Assembly: GCF_036373705.1 (NCBI RefSeq)
Contig: NC_089858.1
Location: 10,092,001-10,156,000, forward strand
DNA length: 64,000 bases
Reading direction: 5' to 3'
Source of the DNA: Amia ocellicauda
Lineage: Eukaryota > Chordata > Actinopteri > Amiiformes > Amiidae
A model generated the notes under the pieces. The model made no database searches and was not told the origin of the DNA. It saw only the letters and a program-made list of their open reading frames with translations. How positions within the stretch are numbered: position 1 is the stretch's first letter; the number at the start of each line of letters is the position of its first letter. Positions 34,301-48,000 of this stretch are shown here, in pieces. The position numbers and the translations under genes were made by a program.

Positions 34301-36055
34301 CACTTAATTTTCCTTGTCTGGAAATTCCACTGAATAAAAGTGATGAAATGGAGTTGAATTTGTTTTTGAATTAAACGGGTGTAGTTAAAGTTAACGTTGC
34401 AACTCTGATGGTCTTTCTAAAATGAGAGAAACCTAAGCACTGAATTGAATCTGTGACTCCCTTTGCCTGGTGTGTTTCCAGGTTAACCCGTTACAGGAAC
34501 TTTTCAGCCTTGGTTGGTTTGGGTTTATATGTTGTTGTAGGCTTCACCTTAGAGCAGTGGTGCCCAAACACGGTCCTGGAGAGCCCCTATCCAGTATGTT
34601 TTGTCTGTCACCCTAAATTGGAAGTTATTGATCAATTAGGGAAATACCTTGTTCAATTAAGGGAACTCTGGTCACTGAGGGCTGAAAAGGGTAGTTTATT
34701 TTCTTGACACCAGATCTCTACATAGTCATTTTTTACCTGCTTAATTGATCACATTGAAATTGTTCCAGGTGTTTAGAAACTGATGATTAAAGATTACTTA
34801 TGAAACCTTTTGGATAGGGGCCCTCGAGCACTGGGCACTGGGTAAAGACTAATCCAATATTTCTGATGTGATGCCAAAATTTCCTTTGCTAACATATACA
34901 TCATGTGTCACAGGAAAGCTGTTGAAAGCTTGGCTGGGACTAGTGTTGGAGAAACACGCCGTGTGAAAGAACAAGCCAAAAGGGAGGTGGAACAACTCAA
35001 GGATTTCTTTGGCAAAAAGATCGAACATCTGGAAGAGGTGCTTATTAATTAATAATTTTGGGTACCAGCTGCTGTTGAAGAATTAAGCTTGAGTGATTAT
35101 TATGGAAAAGCTGTTGCTCTTGGCTTTTGAAGTTAGGAATGTCCTTAAATTAAATCTATATTTGATTTTTATTTTCTTGTCACAGTCACCATATGGTGGA
35201 ATATAATGAAGCATACGGTCTATTTTGTGCCCTTGTTGTCAGAATCTTAAAGCTGCCCAAGAAGATGCAGACAAAATGGCTGCCATTGCCGAACAAGAAA
35301 AAGTTCGCAATATGGACATGGAAAAACAACTGTTTGCCTTAAGCATTGCTGGACCCTTTGAATCTGCCCCTAGTCAGGATTTACAAAACTGCTTAGAAGA
35401 AAAGGAAAGGTATGTTTGGCTAGTTTTATAGACCTTTTATATGTTGTTGTTGTTTTTTTCCCCAGCAATAGTTATGACTAGAATGCTTTTGATATGTGAG
35501 ACAGCTCTAACTATTTTAATTTTTCTACAGAGTTATACAACAACTGAGTCTTTCCTTGAAGAATAAGGATGCTCTTATAGAGCAGCTCCACAAAGATGCA
35601 GAGTTCTCGAAGGGCAGCCCACATAAGCTCAGGGCCGAACAGATCGCTGAGCTCTCTGCAGCGCAGCACAGGAAAGATGGAGAGATCGAGGTAAGAGTCA
35701 TCAGCCCTGGTCATGCACAATCCTTGGGGTACATGCATAAACATCACACATGCATGCAACATGCATCACATCGCACTTTGTCTCTCATGTGACATGAACA
35801 CAAATGTTTAATTCGGGAGGCTGTTTTGTATTAGTCCCTGTATTCAAGCCAGTTGTCTTTGACCAATCATGTTTTGAATGAGACTAATTTGAATCTTTCC
35901 AGCACTTAAATATTTAAGTTTTGGATCTGTTCCACGATGTTTGAAATGTACTTGAATAAATGAAGGCAGTGTTTAATTTTTGTGTGTTTGTCCCTTTCAA
36001 GGCTCTAAGAAACGAACTAGGAAATGAAAAGGACAGATATAAAAGAGAAATGCAG
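28099..36055 (+). CDS. cdk5rap2: CDK5RAP2 exons 1-9: N-terminus and CM1 (gamma-TuRC binding)
   Basis: Exons 28099-28151, 30214-30284, 31430-31494, 33486-33596, 34089-34165, 34914-35037, 35243-35409, 35531-35690, 36002-36055 (294 codons). The CM1 motif spans exons 3-5: residues 64-86 read QITDLKKENFNLKLRIYFLE then ERM, followed by NIELKVEVESLKHELQEK. CM1 is the conserved centrosomin element that binds and activates gamma-tubulin ring complexes. The block ends in phase 0 and splices to the exon at 39617. Only transcripts from the upstream promoter contain it. Confidence 0.92.
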
Positions 36056-39000
36056 GTATGTTTTCTCTATTTACGTTTGTGTTCTTTCTTGAATATAAAC
36101 TAATTTCAAATTGCAGAGTAAATACCATAAAGCATTGCAGTTCCTTTCATTTTTTCAGACCTTAGCATGAACATCCTACTATACATTTATTTATTTGTCT
36201 TAGTGGGGGTAAAAAACATAAAATAATTAATAAATCCATTCAAAGTCCTGTATTTATAAGTATAATGTAGGGTTCCTCTGAAGTAGTTTATTTTCCAGGA
36301 AAAGTGTTTTGAAATTTAATGTAAGATACATTTTCTTGTTCATACCCGGGTTTTGTTTTTGACAATTCTCTCCTATGCGCTCTTTCTTTGCTTACTTGTG
36401 TGGAATGTGTTCTGTACAGGAGACCTTTTTGTGTTTTGTAGTGTCAATAATGTGCCTTCAGGGCTTGAATCTTCCTACTTCCTACTCCATGCGTCATTTA
36501 AAATGATGCATTTTTTTTCCGTTTGTATTTCTCCCCAACAATCAGTGCAGTTAAAAAATAAATCGTGGCCTTCTGAAAACACAGACGATTTAGATAAAAG
36601 CTAAGAAGGATATCTGGCGATTAATTTGCATGCAATTTCAAGAATGGAAATTATTTTAAACGTTTGTAAATGTAACCAATAGGATTGTGCTGTTTGACTG
36701 ATAGTGTTTTGCTCAGTAGTACAGAAATTAGGTATTTTGTGTTTAGTTTTTTTGCATTTTACTGTATTTTGCTTATTTGTTGGTATACATAAAGACTAAG
36801 AACATGCTCCTTTTAGTCATTGTTAAAGCTGATCTGATTCTCAATATCTGCTCTCCCGTATAATGCATGTGTGCACTCAACAGGAAGCAGAACAGGGCTT
36901 GAGGGGCTATATGAACAGACAGTCCTTTAGTCAGAAAATCATCCTGGAAAATGGGAGCCCAGTGAAGGGTATTTTCTGTGCAATATATTTAAAATGTGTG
37001 ACATTTGAAGGCTCGTTCCTCAAATCAGCAACAAAACTATTATTTGCAGATCCACATTTTACAAACTTGAAAAGAGATGCTTTTTTAATGGAATTAATTC
37101 AAAGATCTGTTAACTCTGTAGGTGGCAGAAGTTTAAATCAATTTTGCTACAATCCGCGCTTGTTAGATCTGCTAATCTTAATCTAATCCCTTGCACTTTT
37201 CCTAATTAACGTTTGGACTGTGAACTGTAAGAGGAAATTCGAAGCAACTAATTTTTATTTTCAATGGAAAATAAATCCACTCTTTAATGCACCTTTCTGA
37301 AGTACAGAATACACATCGGGGGGCAAATCAGATTTGGCATGAATGATTTTATTCTTTACTAATGTAGATAGTTTTTTTTTTATGTGCCATTAATCTGTAA
37401 ATTCAGAAGTAAAGCATGTTACAGACAAAGCGGTTATTTTTTGTTCAGGAACAGGAAGTGGTTTTGCCCTAGTCAGGCAGATGTGCTCAAAAGAGATTAG
37501 TAAAATGTGCATTTCCGCCATGTATTAAGAGCCTGCATAGCAGATTATAGTTCAATTTGAAAGGCCACTTGAACTGTGCATTTATTTGTGAGTCAAGTAC
37601 TTAAGTTTCCCATGGCTTTTTTTTGTTTGTTTTGGTATGACCCGGATGCAGATTCTGTGTGTAAAAGCTCGTCAAGGAATTTGTTTTTTTTCTTTCCTGC
37701 CTCTTGATGCTTACCGTGGACAGCTGGTGGCAGCAATTGCAGACGTGCTTGTGACTTTAAATCAGATTTGATTAGGACAGCCAAGGTGGCGGCTAATACA
37801 GGACGGCTTGCGCAATGACGAACCGCTATATACTGGATAAATTGTTCCTATTTCTTTGGTCATACTAAGGAATACAAGGAGATAACTTGACCCTCTCGAG
37901 GTTTGACTTGGGGTGTTTATTTTTTTTGTCTGTAGTCAAGGGAAGAGAGAAACATTTGTGGAAGTTCAGATCATATTTACCTTAAAGGATTTGGTGTGAT
38001 TGTATGCTCCGGGGAATGAACGTGGATTACAGGATTTTGTTCTAGGCTTACGCACTGCAAGAATCTTTAGTTTTTATGCTGTGTTGTAGGCGGCAGGATC
38101 TAAACCTATGGCTAGACTTTTCACTGTAGTGCAACAAGAAGTGTCACTGGTCTGCTGACGTTTTTTTTGAAAGAGGATCATTTGCAAGCTGTAGCTGGAC
38201 GATGAGGGATCCGTGTCGGGTGTGTGGCAGTAAGCTGCAAGGAAATCAGTGCCGCTGGATTTTCAGCTCCTCGGGGAAGAGGAACCTGCAGGTGATCCTG
38301 TCTTACGTGTTGGGGACACCACTGACCCGTGATGGCAGGGGAGAGTTTCTGTGCAGCAAGTGCGTCTTCATGCTTGAGAAGGTGGTCAGTTTTGACGTGG
38401 TCATTGGCCAGCTGCAGGGAGCCTGTGACGCCAAGGTGCAGAAGCTGCTTGCCGAGAAGGACAACTTGACCCAGTGCATCCACCACATGTACTACCGACG
38501 CAACCCCCAATTTGCTAAGACAGAAAGAGAGTGTCTTCCAGTTGAGGCGCCCACATGTGTCCCAGTGACCTATGACTGTGGCATTCCCGAAGAGGGATCC
38601 TGCGACACTGAGATCTGCCAAGGGAACATCATCTCGGAGTCTCAGGCGAAAGATTCAACCTCAGCAGGAAGTCGCATGAGAAGATGTCTGAATAATGACA
38701 CGCTGCAAGACTGTGTGCCGGACTGCAACACTGCATCCCCTCCTCCTCTCAGGAGGTCAGGCGGCGATGGCTCTTTGATAAATCCCTATATCCAGTCCAG
38801 GCGTAGTCGCTCCCAAAGCATGTACCTTGACTTGGTCCACAGGAGGTGTAGCACACCTGGTCTATATCGCAGTCGCTCGGTTTCCCTCAGGTCTGTGTCC
38901 CCAGACCGCATGGAACCCTATTCCCTCTCTGCCTCCTCCACGTTACTCTGCATTTCTCCTCGGAAAGCAAGTGGTGGAGATGGGCATGAGCCCAGTCTTC

Positions 39001-42000
39001 CGTTCAGGGGTAGATCAAGAAGAAAGGACTCGTATGGCAGCTCTTTTGCTCATGCGCCTTTGATCCGTGAGGTGCTGAAGATACTCCGGAGCATTCCGCA
39101 TAAGCCCCTCTTAATATTACCGAAAAGCAAGATCCCGGTTCTGTTAAAGTACGCCTTCAGACGCCCGGCATCGGGTTGCAGTTACGCTCAGAGCATTAAA
39201 AAGAAACTGGAGTCCGATAACTGGCAATCTTTACAAGATCTTACGGAAGATTTTAATGATGAGTACATGCCGGTGAAAGCTGAGGTAATGTGGTTGTATT
39301 GGTTTTCAAACAAGCAAGGAAAGGATAGGGATTGCCATGGCCATGTTTACAGATCTCATTTGATGGGGGTTTTCTCAGAGTAAGTGCAAGGAAAAGATGA
39401 TTGTGATAAGAAAAATAAATGTAGTGTCTGGTAAGGAAGATCCGTTGCTTTCAAGCATGAATGTTTGAAAGCTTTAATAACAGAGGAGTGTTAAATTTGT
39501 ATGATTTTTAATAAGTCAAAAGCATTTGAGCTCTCCAGTTAATGGAGGATTTAAGTATGCTTTACTTATTTTTAAATGCATACATTTTTTTTAAATTAAT
39601 ATTTGTATTTGTTTAGAGTGTTGTTGATAAACAGAATGAGGTGTCCAAATTGGAAGTAGCTGCCAAGCACCTGACTGAAGAGCTGAGCAATACAATGGGG
39701 GTAATAGATGGTCTGAGGAAGAGATTGGAAGAGCTGGATGAGGAAAATAAGGTATGATATTTTAAGCCTTACATTTATATTGTCATGTGCAAGAGCATCA
39801 GTAAGTTGTTTTTCTTTCCAGTCCATGCACTTTGCTAGAATACAGAAAGTCATGTCTAATTGTTTTTTTTTTTTTCCCATGTTGCTTATTTTCTTTTCAG
39901 ACTCTCAGTAATAGACTGGAAGAGAAGGAAAATGAGCTGGGCTTTGAGAAAAGAAACAGCCTGAAACGAGACAAGACTATCCAAGGCTTTAGTCTCGCGC
40001 TGAAAGAGAAAGATAAGGAGGTGAGTCATGATGGTTAAAAATATACATTTTTGCAAAGCAGTTTTCTACGTTCTTGATGTTGTGTATTTTGGATTGGCAT
40101 AGAGCATCGCTTGAGATGATTATATCCCAGTGTGAAATACCACCAGAATAACTACACGCAGTATTCAAAGAAAGAGGTAGTGTAAAAAAAAAAAAGGAAT
40201 TCTAATGCAGTTTCAATGTAATTATCTTTAGGCATCCATTGTTCTTGTAATACAAATCCACTCTAGAGTTAACATTGTGGTCTTCTGACTGGGTATAATA
40301 TTCCTTTCCATTTCTACTTCTGTCTAATAGATCGAGGAGCTGTGCCACGAGATCGAAGACCGGGATGAGGCCTTATCGAAGGCGAGGGAGGCGACTCATA
40401 AGGCACAGATCCAAAAATACCAAGTAAGAAAAAGCCAAAAGTGCTCGAAGACTTAGTAGGATACAGTTTTGGCTTGACTGAAAATTTGATCCTGCACTGT
40501 GTGAGGTCTTTTTTTTGTTTGTTTGTTTTCTTTGTCTCAAATGATCGTTTGTTACAAGATGATCAATAGAAATAAACTAATGTTTGTCACAATATGCTTC
40601 AAAACTATGATTGTGGACCTGAATTTGGTATAACGTATGCAATGTGTTCCCCAGGGGGCCGAGGAGTTTCAGAGTCTGCTGACCGAGAAGGAGGGCGAGC
40701 TGGCAGAGCTCCTGGCCGATCAGCATGCCAAGCTGACGGAGAACCAGAGACTGCAGAGGGCGCTGGGCCGACGTGACCAGGAGCTCTCTGACCTACAGCA
40801 GGCCAGAGAGCAGATGGAGAAAGAGCTGGAGGATCTGCAACGACAGAAGAAAAAGGGGGACAAGGCCATTAATGTTAGTGTCTGAGACAGTGTTCCTTTT
40901 GGCTTTTTGCCATGGTTCTGCAGCTGTGTGGAAGCCCTGGTTTTATTAAGCCTATAATTCCAGGCACAGCATAAACTTCTTCTGTTTTCTTTTCTTGTGA
41001 ACTGTATAGTAAATGCTACAGTTTGATTAGTCTTTGGCCAGCATATCTATGCAAGGAAGCTTATCGAGGATTGACTCCTGTAAATGTCTGATTTCTTTGC
41101 TGGCAATTCTGCCCAATGCAAGGCTTCCTTTTTTGCAACATGTTTGGCTGAGAAGTGCCAGAGGAGGATTTTGTTTGAACGTAAACTGCTCTGCACGTCT
41201 AAGATGCTGGTAAACACTCCTTTCTGTGTTCATGATCTCTTGAATGCTCTCGCCAGCAGGATCTGCAGAACCAGCTGAAGAAGGCCAATGGCGAGATGGC
41301 TGAGAAGGAGCACGCCTTCGAGCAGCAGATCCAATTGATGTTAAGTGAGAGCAAGCAGAAAGCCCAGAGCCTGGAGCTCACCATCAAACGCCTCTCCAGC
41401 AGTCTGAATGAGAAAGACCAGCTGCTGCAGGTGAGCAAGAGCATTGCTTTGAAACCTCAATCTTGATCTAATTTTGTATTGTTTGTGTGAGATTGTGCAG
41501 TATTGAAGTGGGAACAGTGATAAGTTGTAAAGGCCTATATGGTTTTGTCAGGAGTACATGAACAAGGAAACTGATCAGGAGACAAGTCGGAGCCCCGATG
41601 GAAGGGAAGCTCTGCTGGCAAAGCTGCGAGAGAGGCTGAGAGAAAAGGAAAAAGCACTTGAGGTAACTCTTGTAAATAAGTACAGGGAAATGCCATCTTC
41701 ATCTGTAATTATGCATCTCCACATGAAGGAACTTAAGCCATTTTGATGGACACCACAGTATTGTCAACCTGAGATCAATATTTTGTTTCTTGTGAGGTAC
41801 ATTGAAAAATAAAATTGGTTCAGAAAGTGGTATGTGAAGAGTTCCTTCTGGTAAAATAACAAGATGTCTGGTTAGTTTTTTTTATTAAGCATTTTGCAAC
41901 TGTGTTTCAACATTGTTTCATAGGTTTTATTTTTACTTTTTAATATTTTTTTAATAATTTATTTATAGGAAGCTATGGATGAGAAATTTGCTGCCCTCGA

Positions 42001-45000
42001 GGAAAAAGACAACGAGATTCGGCAGCTGCACCTGTCCTTGCGTGAGATGGAGCGGGACCTGGAGAGGCTGAGCAATCTCCTTACTCACAACGAGGAAACC
42101 ATCAATGTAGGTATCCCAGTCTATTTTAACTGGGAAGTGAATTCAAATCTGGGGCTGGAGTCGTGTGTGCTGGTAACGCTGGGGTCAGGGCTTCGATTCT
42201 GCTCTGCTGCAAAACTACTCCCCAACCTGTCTGAATCAGAGAATCCTGCACATAAGAAAGCAGTTCTGCCAGGTGGGCAATGCACGGTTTATGAAGTATT
42301 TTCTTATTTTGTCTTAGAGTCTCGATGCGGTCATAAAAGAGAGAGACACAGAGCTGCAGCATTTGGCAAACACTTATAAAAACCTCAAGAGAGCGAAGGA
42401 GGAGCAGGAGGAGAACTGGGCCCGTGCATTGCGGGAGAAAGACTCCATCATCTCTCAGCTCCAGCAGTCTCTCGCTAACAAGACCAAGGACTTGGAGGTA
42501 TGCCATCCAGACGCCGCACACATTAATGCAGTGTATTCTGAAACGATCCTAACTAGAGTGAGGATATTTTCCCATTCATATTTTCCCAGCATACACAAGG
42601 CAATTTAAAATTACATTTATAATTCATGTAATTTGATTTAAACTGTGGCACTAGTTCAAATCTATATGAAAGCTGAACAAATTGAACAGATTTGTGGCAG
42701 CTTCAGGCATTGCATCAGAAATTGAAATATTTAATGGTTTCAACTCTGTTTACCCTCATCTGGGCTAAACCAGTTACATTAACTGATGCACAAGCACGGC
42801 CTTTTGATTTAGATTTAAGCCTAATACATCTGTTTAACTTTTTGAGTTAAATTCAGTTTTACCTGAGATAATGTTTTTTTTCTCTTCTTAACAATCACAG
42901 TAGAAGGTGTTTCTCAAAAGTTTTATACTGACAAAATGGATGGCCTGTCTCTTTGTGCAGAAAATGGGAGCTTAATCCTGGACAGTCAGTTACTGTCAAA
43001 CACCACTTAACTCCCAATAGCATAAGCATATATTGAGTTGCAGATGTTGACCATGGTTTGCAGAGCTCAGATGTTCTAGCAAGATGTCTTTGTGGTCTTG
43101 CAAATAGAGACCACTCCGACCTTCCAACCCCGTCTCATACACTCTCTTCACGGTTGTGGTTCAGGAGATGGCGAACACATTGCTGAGCCAGACCAAGAGC
43201 AATGCCAAGGACCTGGCGGAGCAGCTGAGCCAGCGGTTGAAAGTGGCCGAGGCTATGCTGGCTGAGGCCATGAAGGACAAAGAGCGTCTGGTGTTGGAGA
43301 ACGAGAGCGCAGTGGAGGGCCTCTTGGCCACCATCAGCAGCAAGGATCAGCTGATTCAAGTAAAGAAACTAATTTCGTCACCATTGACTCTACGTGACCC
43401 TCTGCTTGTTTGTACATTAAAAATAAATCTCTTGTGTGCTGAGTGTTGGCTTCCTTGACTGTTTTTGTTTTTAATTAAAGGAGTCTGCGGAGCGCTACAA
43501 CCGCACGCTGTCTGACCGCAGTCTGGAGATTCAGGAGCTGAGGCGGCAGCTGACTGAAAAGGAGCACGAGCTCCAGCATGCGGAGAAGCAGAGCTCTGTC
43601 GCCACGCAGGAGAAGTACCTGGAAACGGCCGAGCTCAAGGTCTTATTGACGGAGAAGGACACCATCATAAATGTGAGTTTCAGACTTCCCCTTGGGTTTT
43701 ATGCCGGCGTCCAAATCTTATTCGTTCAGTTTGATCCACACAACATTGCAGACACATTTGTGTGCAGTTAAAGGGAAATGTCATATTCCGAGTCATAAGC
43801 CAACCGAACCAATAATATGGATTGAACTGGCTGCCTCACGCACTTCTGGTTATTTCTCAATAGGTGGAATGTTTCACACATTTCCCCAACTATATAAAAA
43901 GTTAACTATTTGTTTTCCCTTACTATCACATTTTGTGTACACTTTGATCTATTACAGGAACTAAATGCTGTCGGCATTGCTGTTATTCATGTAACTTGTT
44001 CAAATTCTTGTCATGCTACAATACAACTCATGTTTATCCTACCAGCCTCAGATGCTTAATTGCTGTTGTGATGTTAATAATTTACATTTTTGGTTATTCT
44101 AACTATAATCAGAAACTGGTGGAGAGCGGACAAGAGCGGGATAAGTTCCTGGCGCAGCTGAACCTCAGGGAGAACGTGGGGCCTCAGGTCCTGGAGCTCA
44201 GACAGACTGTGCAGGTTTTGCAGGAACGCCTGCATGAGACGGAGGGTGAGCACTGTGGATACCTGTTGTCATGGAACATGAGTCCTAGCCAATGAAAGTT
44301 ATCACTTGCACATGTGGAAATAAAAACCTACCAATTGAATTAATAGTTTTGAATGTTGTATTTGAATATTTCCATATTGAGGCCCTCATTAAATTTAAAT
44401 CTCTTCCCCAGACTCCAGTCATAAATTACTATCCCAGTTGAACCCTACCATGTAGTACCGGCTTACTGGGGAAGGGCAAGTGTTGAAACATGTCTGTTTG
44501 TATTCCATACAGCTAAATGGTTAACCATTAGCGTCAATCAGTATACTCTCATTAAGAGTACTGATTCATAGTCTTTTAATACTGCATTCTTGCTTGTCTT
44601 CGTGTTGTGAGCTGCAGTCTTCACAATGTGCTTTTGTTTAGCAAACAACTGTTTGATTTGTCTATATGACCGACCTCTGTAGAAAAGGACAAGGCGTATT
44701 TGAATAAATAAACAATAGTGTTTTTTCTGTTTGTTTTTTTACTTTCGTAGCTGAGCTCACAATGAAGAACAATGAGGGAAGCGCTGGAAAAATTCCTATT
44801 ATTAAAAAATCAGGTGTTACCTTAAAGAAAGAGCTGGCCCAAAAAACAGAGGCCCTAAACAAGGCCTTAAAGAAAGAGAATGACCTAAGGGTATGTATTT
44901 ATTTGCACAAATTCAGTTGTCATTTTTGTCAGTTTCATCTTGGCTGGTTGTGCCTCAGTAATGAAACAGCAGTTCAGTTTATTTTGATCCATGCAAAAAT

Positions 45001-48000
45001 GCAGCTAATTTCTCCCGCAGATTGAGGTGGCAGAGCTGCGGTCTTTGTTGGCGGATCTCGAGAACCGCAACGAGGCTCAGGCAGCACATGTCGAGTCCCT
45101 GACCACCACCTTGGATGTGAAGGATGACATAATTTTGGTAAACAAAACTAGAAACAGTGCCTTCCACATTATATCTGTCTATCTAAATATCATCACTTTC
45201 AGCTCATATTGATCCACTGCTGGATAAAAGCCTCCTTCCACTTGTTTCAGTCTTCTCCATGTCACACCTGCAAAGTTTATGATTGTATCTTCCCATCTTT
45301 TTCTTTTCTTACACACAATAGCTTGAATACTAGATTTGTATCTTTAAGGTCAGGAGGTGATGACATGATCTGTAATTATTATGCAAATCTGAAAAATCTG
45401 TCTGCTGAATATAGAGATCTTGAGCGGAGATGCTTAAACTCACCCAAGTTTACACCAGGTAGCCCTTCAAGCACTGGCTGGATTAATGAGGTTAAGCTTC
45501 CCATTGCTCTTCAAACAAACCTAATTGTTGGGGTTTGTTTTCCACACAGAGCTTTCCAGCAATCGTGGCAGTAAAGTTAGCCCTGATTTAGTTAACCATA
45601 AGATTAACTTTGTTCCTCTTATGGGTATATCACTGAGCAGTGTAAGACATATGTGCATAGATGAGAGAAAGTGTTTGTCAGGTCAGGGTATTCCCCACGA
45701 GAAACAATGTTTAGAGAATATATCCAACTTCATCGCACTGTGGAAATTACATACATTTGTATTTACAGTGGTACACTGATCATAGCCTTACCACTGCTGT
45801 AGCGTGTCATGAAATTATTCATTCCTCAAGATGTTTTAGAATAGGTAATACACAGAGCTCCTGAGTGCAAGCCTTTATGAATGCTCTCCCTCTCTTGCCC
45901 ACACTGTTGGAAATGTTCAAGTCCTTTTTTTTTTGTTTTTTTTAACTGAAGGATTTGCATAACCGATTGGGCAAGCCAGTGGACAGTAAACTGCTGGAGC
46001 CCCAGTCTCAGCGAGCTCAACTCCAGGAGGACAGGCAGATCCCTGGCATCCCTCAGAGAGAGAGGACCATCATTGGAGGAAACAGCCAGCAGGAGGTACA
46101 GCCCACGCTGGGGCCCATGTTCATAAAGCACAGTCCTGCAAACACAGTGTTGTCGCTCTGCCAAAACCCCAAAACTCAAGAAAAAATTAAATGAATCTGC
46201 CTGACAGGTCTGTTATGAGTAAAAACTAGTTGCTTAAATGTGATTATTGCACCAGAGTATAAACACAAATGTAGAAGAAATACCCATTTTGTAAGAGCCT
46301 TTTAATCAAGAAAGTAAAAAAATACATTCATTAATCTACAGAGAATTGTTGTCCCTTACTAGACACACAGAAGTTAATGGAGTAGTTGTGTTGTGTGCTA
46401 CTAGGAGAGGATGGGTGATTTAAAACCATTGTCTGTGTCGCAGGTACTGCCCTCCCTGCAGGCGGCGCTGTCTGAACATGAGGAGCTGAGCAGGGCCCTG
46501 AAGTCGGAGCAGCAGCTGTACTCCAGCCTGGTGAGGACTGTCAAAGAGCCTGAGAGGTACGTGTCTGCACCTGTGTTATTATATACAGAAGACGGTAATA
46601 TGGATCTTTCAGTTTCAAATACAAGCCGCCCTGTACAGTGCTGCTCACTTTTACGTGTATCTTTGCCCTGCTGTTGTGCAGCGCCCAGCGCCTCCATAAC
46701 TTACAGCTGGAGCTGACAGCTGTGCAGCTGCTGAGACAACAGTTGGAAGAGGGCATCAAGAGCAACGAAGACCTCCGCAAGGATCTGGAGAAGGAGATCC
46801 AGCGGGCCAAGAGAAGAGAAGGTGCGGTAGACCGGGAGGCATGGGTTTAATCTGGAACAGCGGCATGGCTCATATAGTCCAGGGACCCTTTGCAATATGA
46901 ACCGAATAGAGAGGAAAGATGGCACTAATATTGAGAGTCCCACACTGCATCCTAGCCCTTAAAGAGGCTTATAGTTCAGAGCACTTTCAGGAACACATTT
47001 ACACACTGGAAGAGACCTACTCTTCTACATGGTTGATCAGTTTACCAAAGAGGCAGCTAACTATGTATTTCTATGCCCATTTTGTTCAGGTTAATTGTGT
47101 TAAGATGGATCAAAATGTCTTTAGCTGATTTTGCACCAAATGGGCTACAGATTCAAGGTTTACTTGCTGTGGTATGAACAGAATTAGAGGCCCTTATTAA
47201 ATGACAGCGGAACACTGATACAGTTTTTAGTCTATATATAAATATTTTATTTCTCTGTTCCAATAGAGCAATGCATGTCAATTTTGTCTCGTCTGTGTGC
47301 CCTAATCATGGAACTGTGCTGTACGTTTGTTCTTTTTCTTCACTGTACATAAATCTGTCAACACTGCCATTTACAATCACCATAATACTTGGATTTTGTG
47401 TAATTCCTTCATAAATGCCTGTACTAACACCTGCACTGCATTCGATCAGTTTCCTTTGTCAGCCATTTTTGTCTGTCATGTATGCATTCTAGCATTGTCT
47501 TGTGTGTGTTGTCATGTTTGCTTTCATGCTCATCCTTGGCTTTCATGTGTATTTATATTAAATGTAGTGTCTGAGGTCTTAAAGCTGTACCTTTTATAAC
47601 TGTAACCTTCACGGGTTTCGACAGAACTTAATTCCATTCTCAACCAAGGAAGGACAAAAAAGCCTATTAGTCTGCATCCAGCATTCTTCCTTTATCGTCT
47701 TAATAAGTTTTCTGATATTTACAGAGAGCTGTAAATATGGTTTGTTTTTGTGTGTGCACTTTCTCTTCGCGTTTTTGCACGTGTATGAAGCTGTGCATGT
47801 GGATGGAAGGGAAATAAAATGCTGTGCATGTGTATTTGTGGCTCTTTCGCAGATCATTGCTTTTTGCTCCTGTAGCTCATCAATAACCCTTGGCATTTAC
47901 TTCCTTTGTTTCTTATTATACCGGTTACCCCTTAAAGCGATGGGTCATGCATTCTTTTAATTGTCAATACCACAGTTCTCATAAAACTGCTCGTTAGAAA

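Noticed and set aside
38178..38621. 147-codon open frame on the - strand opposite the alternative CDK5RAP2 exon
   Set aside because: It is a shadow of the GC-rich sense exon; the sense frame has clear homology and splice signals, the antisense frame has neither.
45353..45490. Exon-like open stretch (YANLKNLSAEYRDLERRC) in CDK5RAP2 intron 22
   Set aside because: No acceptor gives a frame compatible with the phase 0 neighbours at 45137 and 45952; the in-phase options hit stops. No homology to either paralogue.
46919..47128. Open frame following exon 25 (ALKEAYSSEHFQEHIYTLEETYSS)
   Set aside because: Slightly coiled-coil-like, but no acceptor in the phase 1 required after exon 25, and no match in the paralogues.
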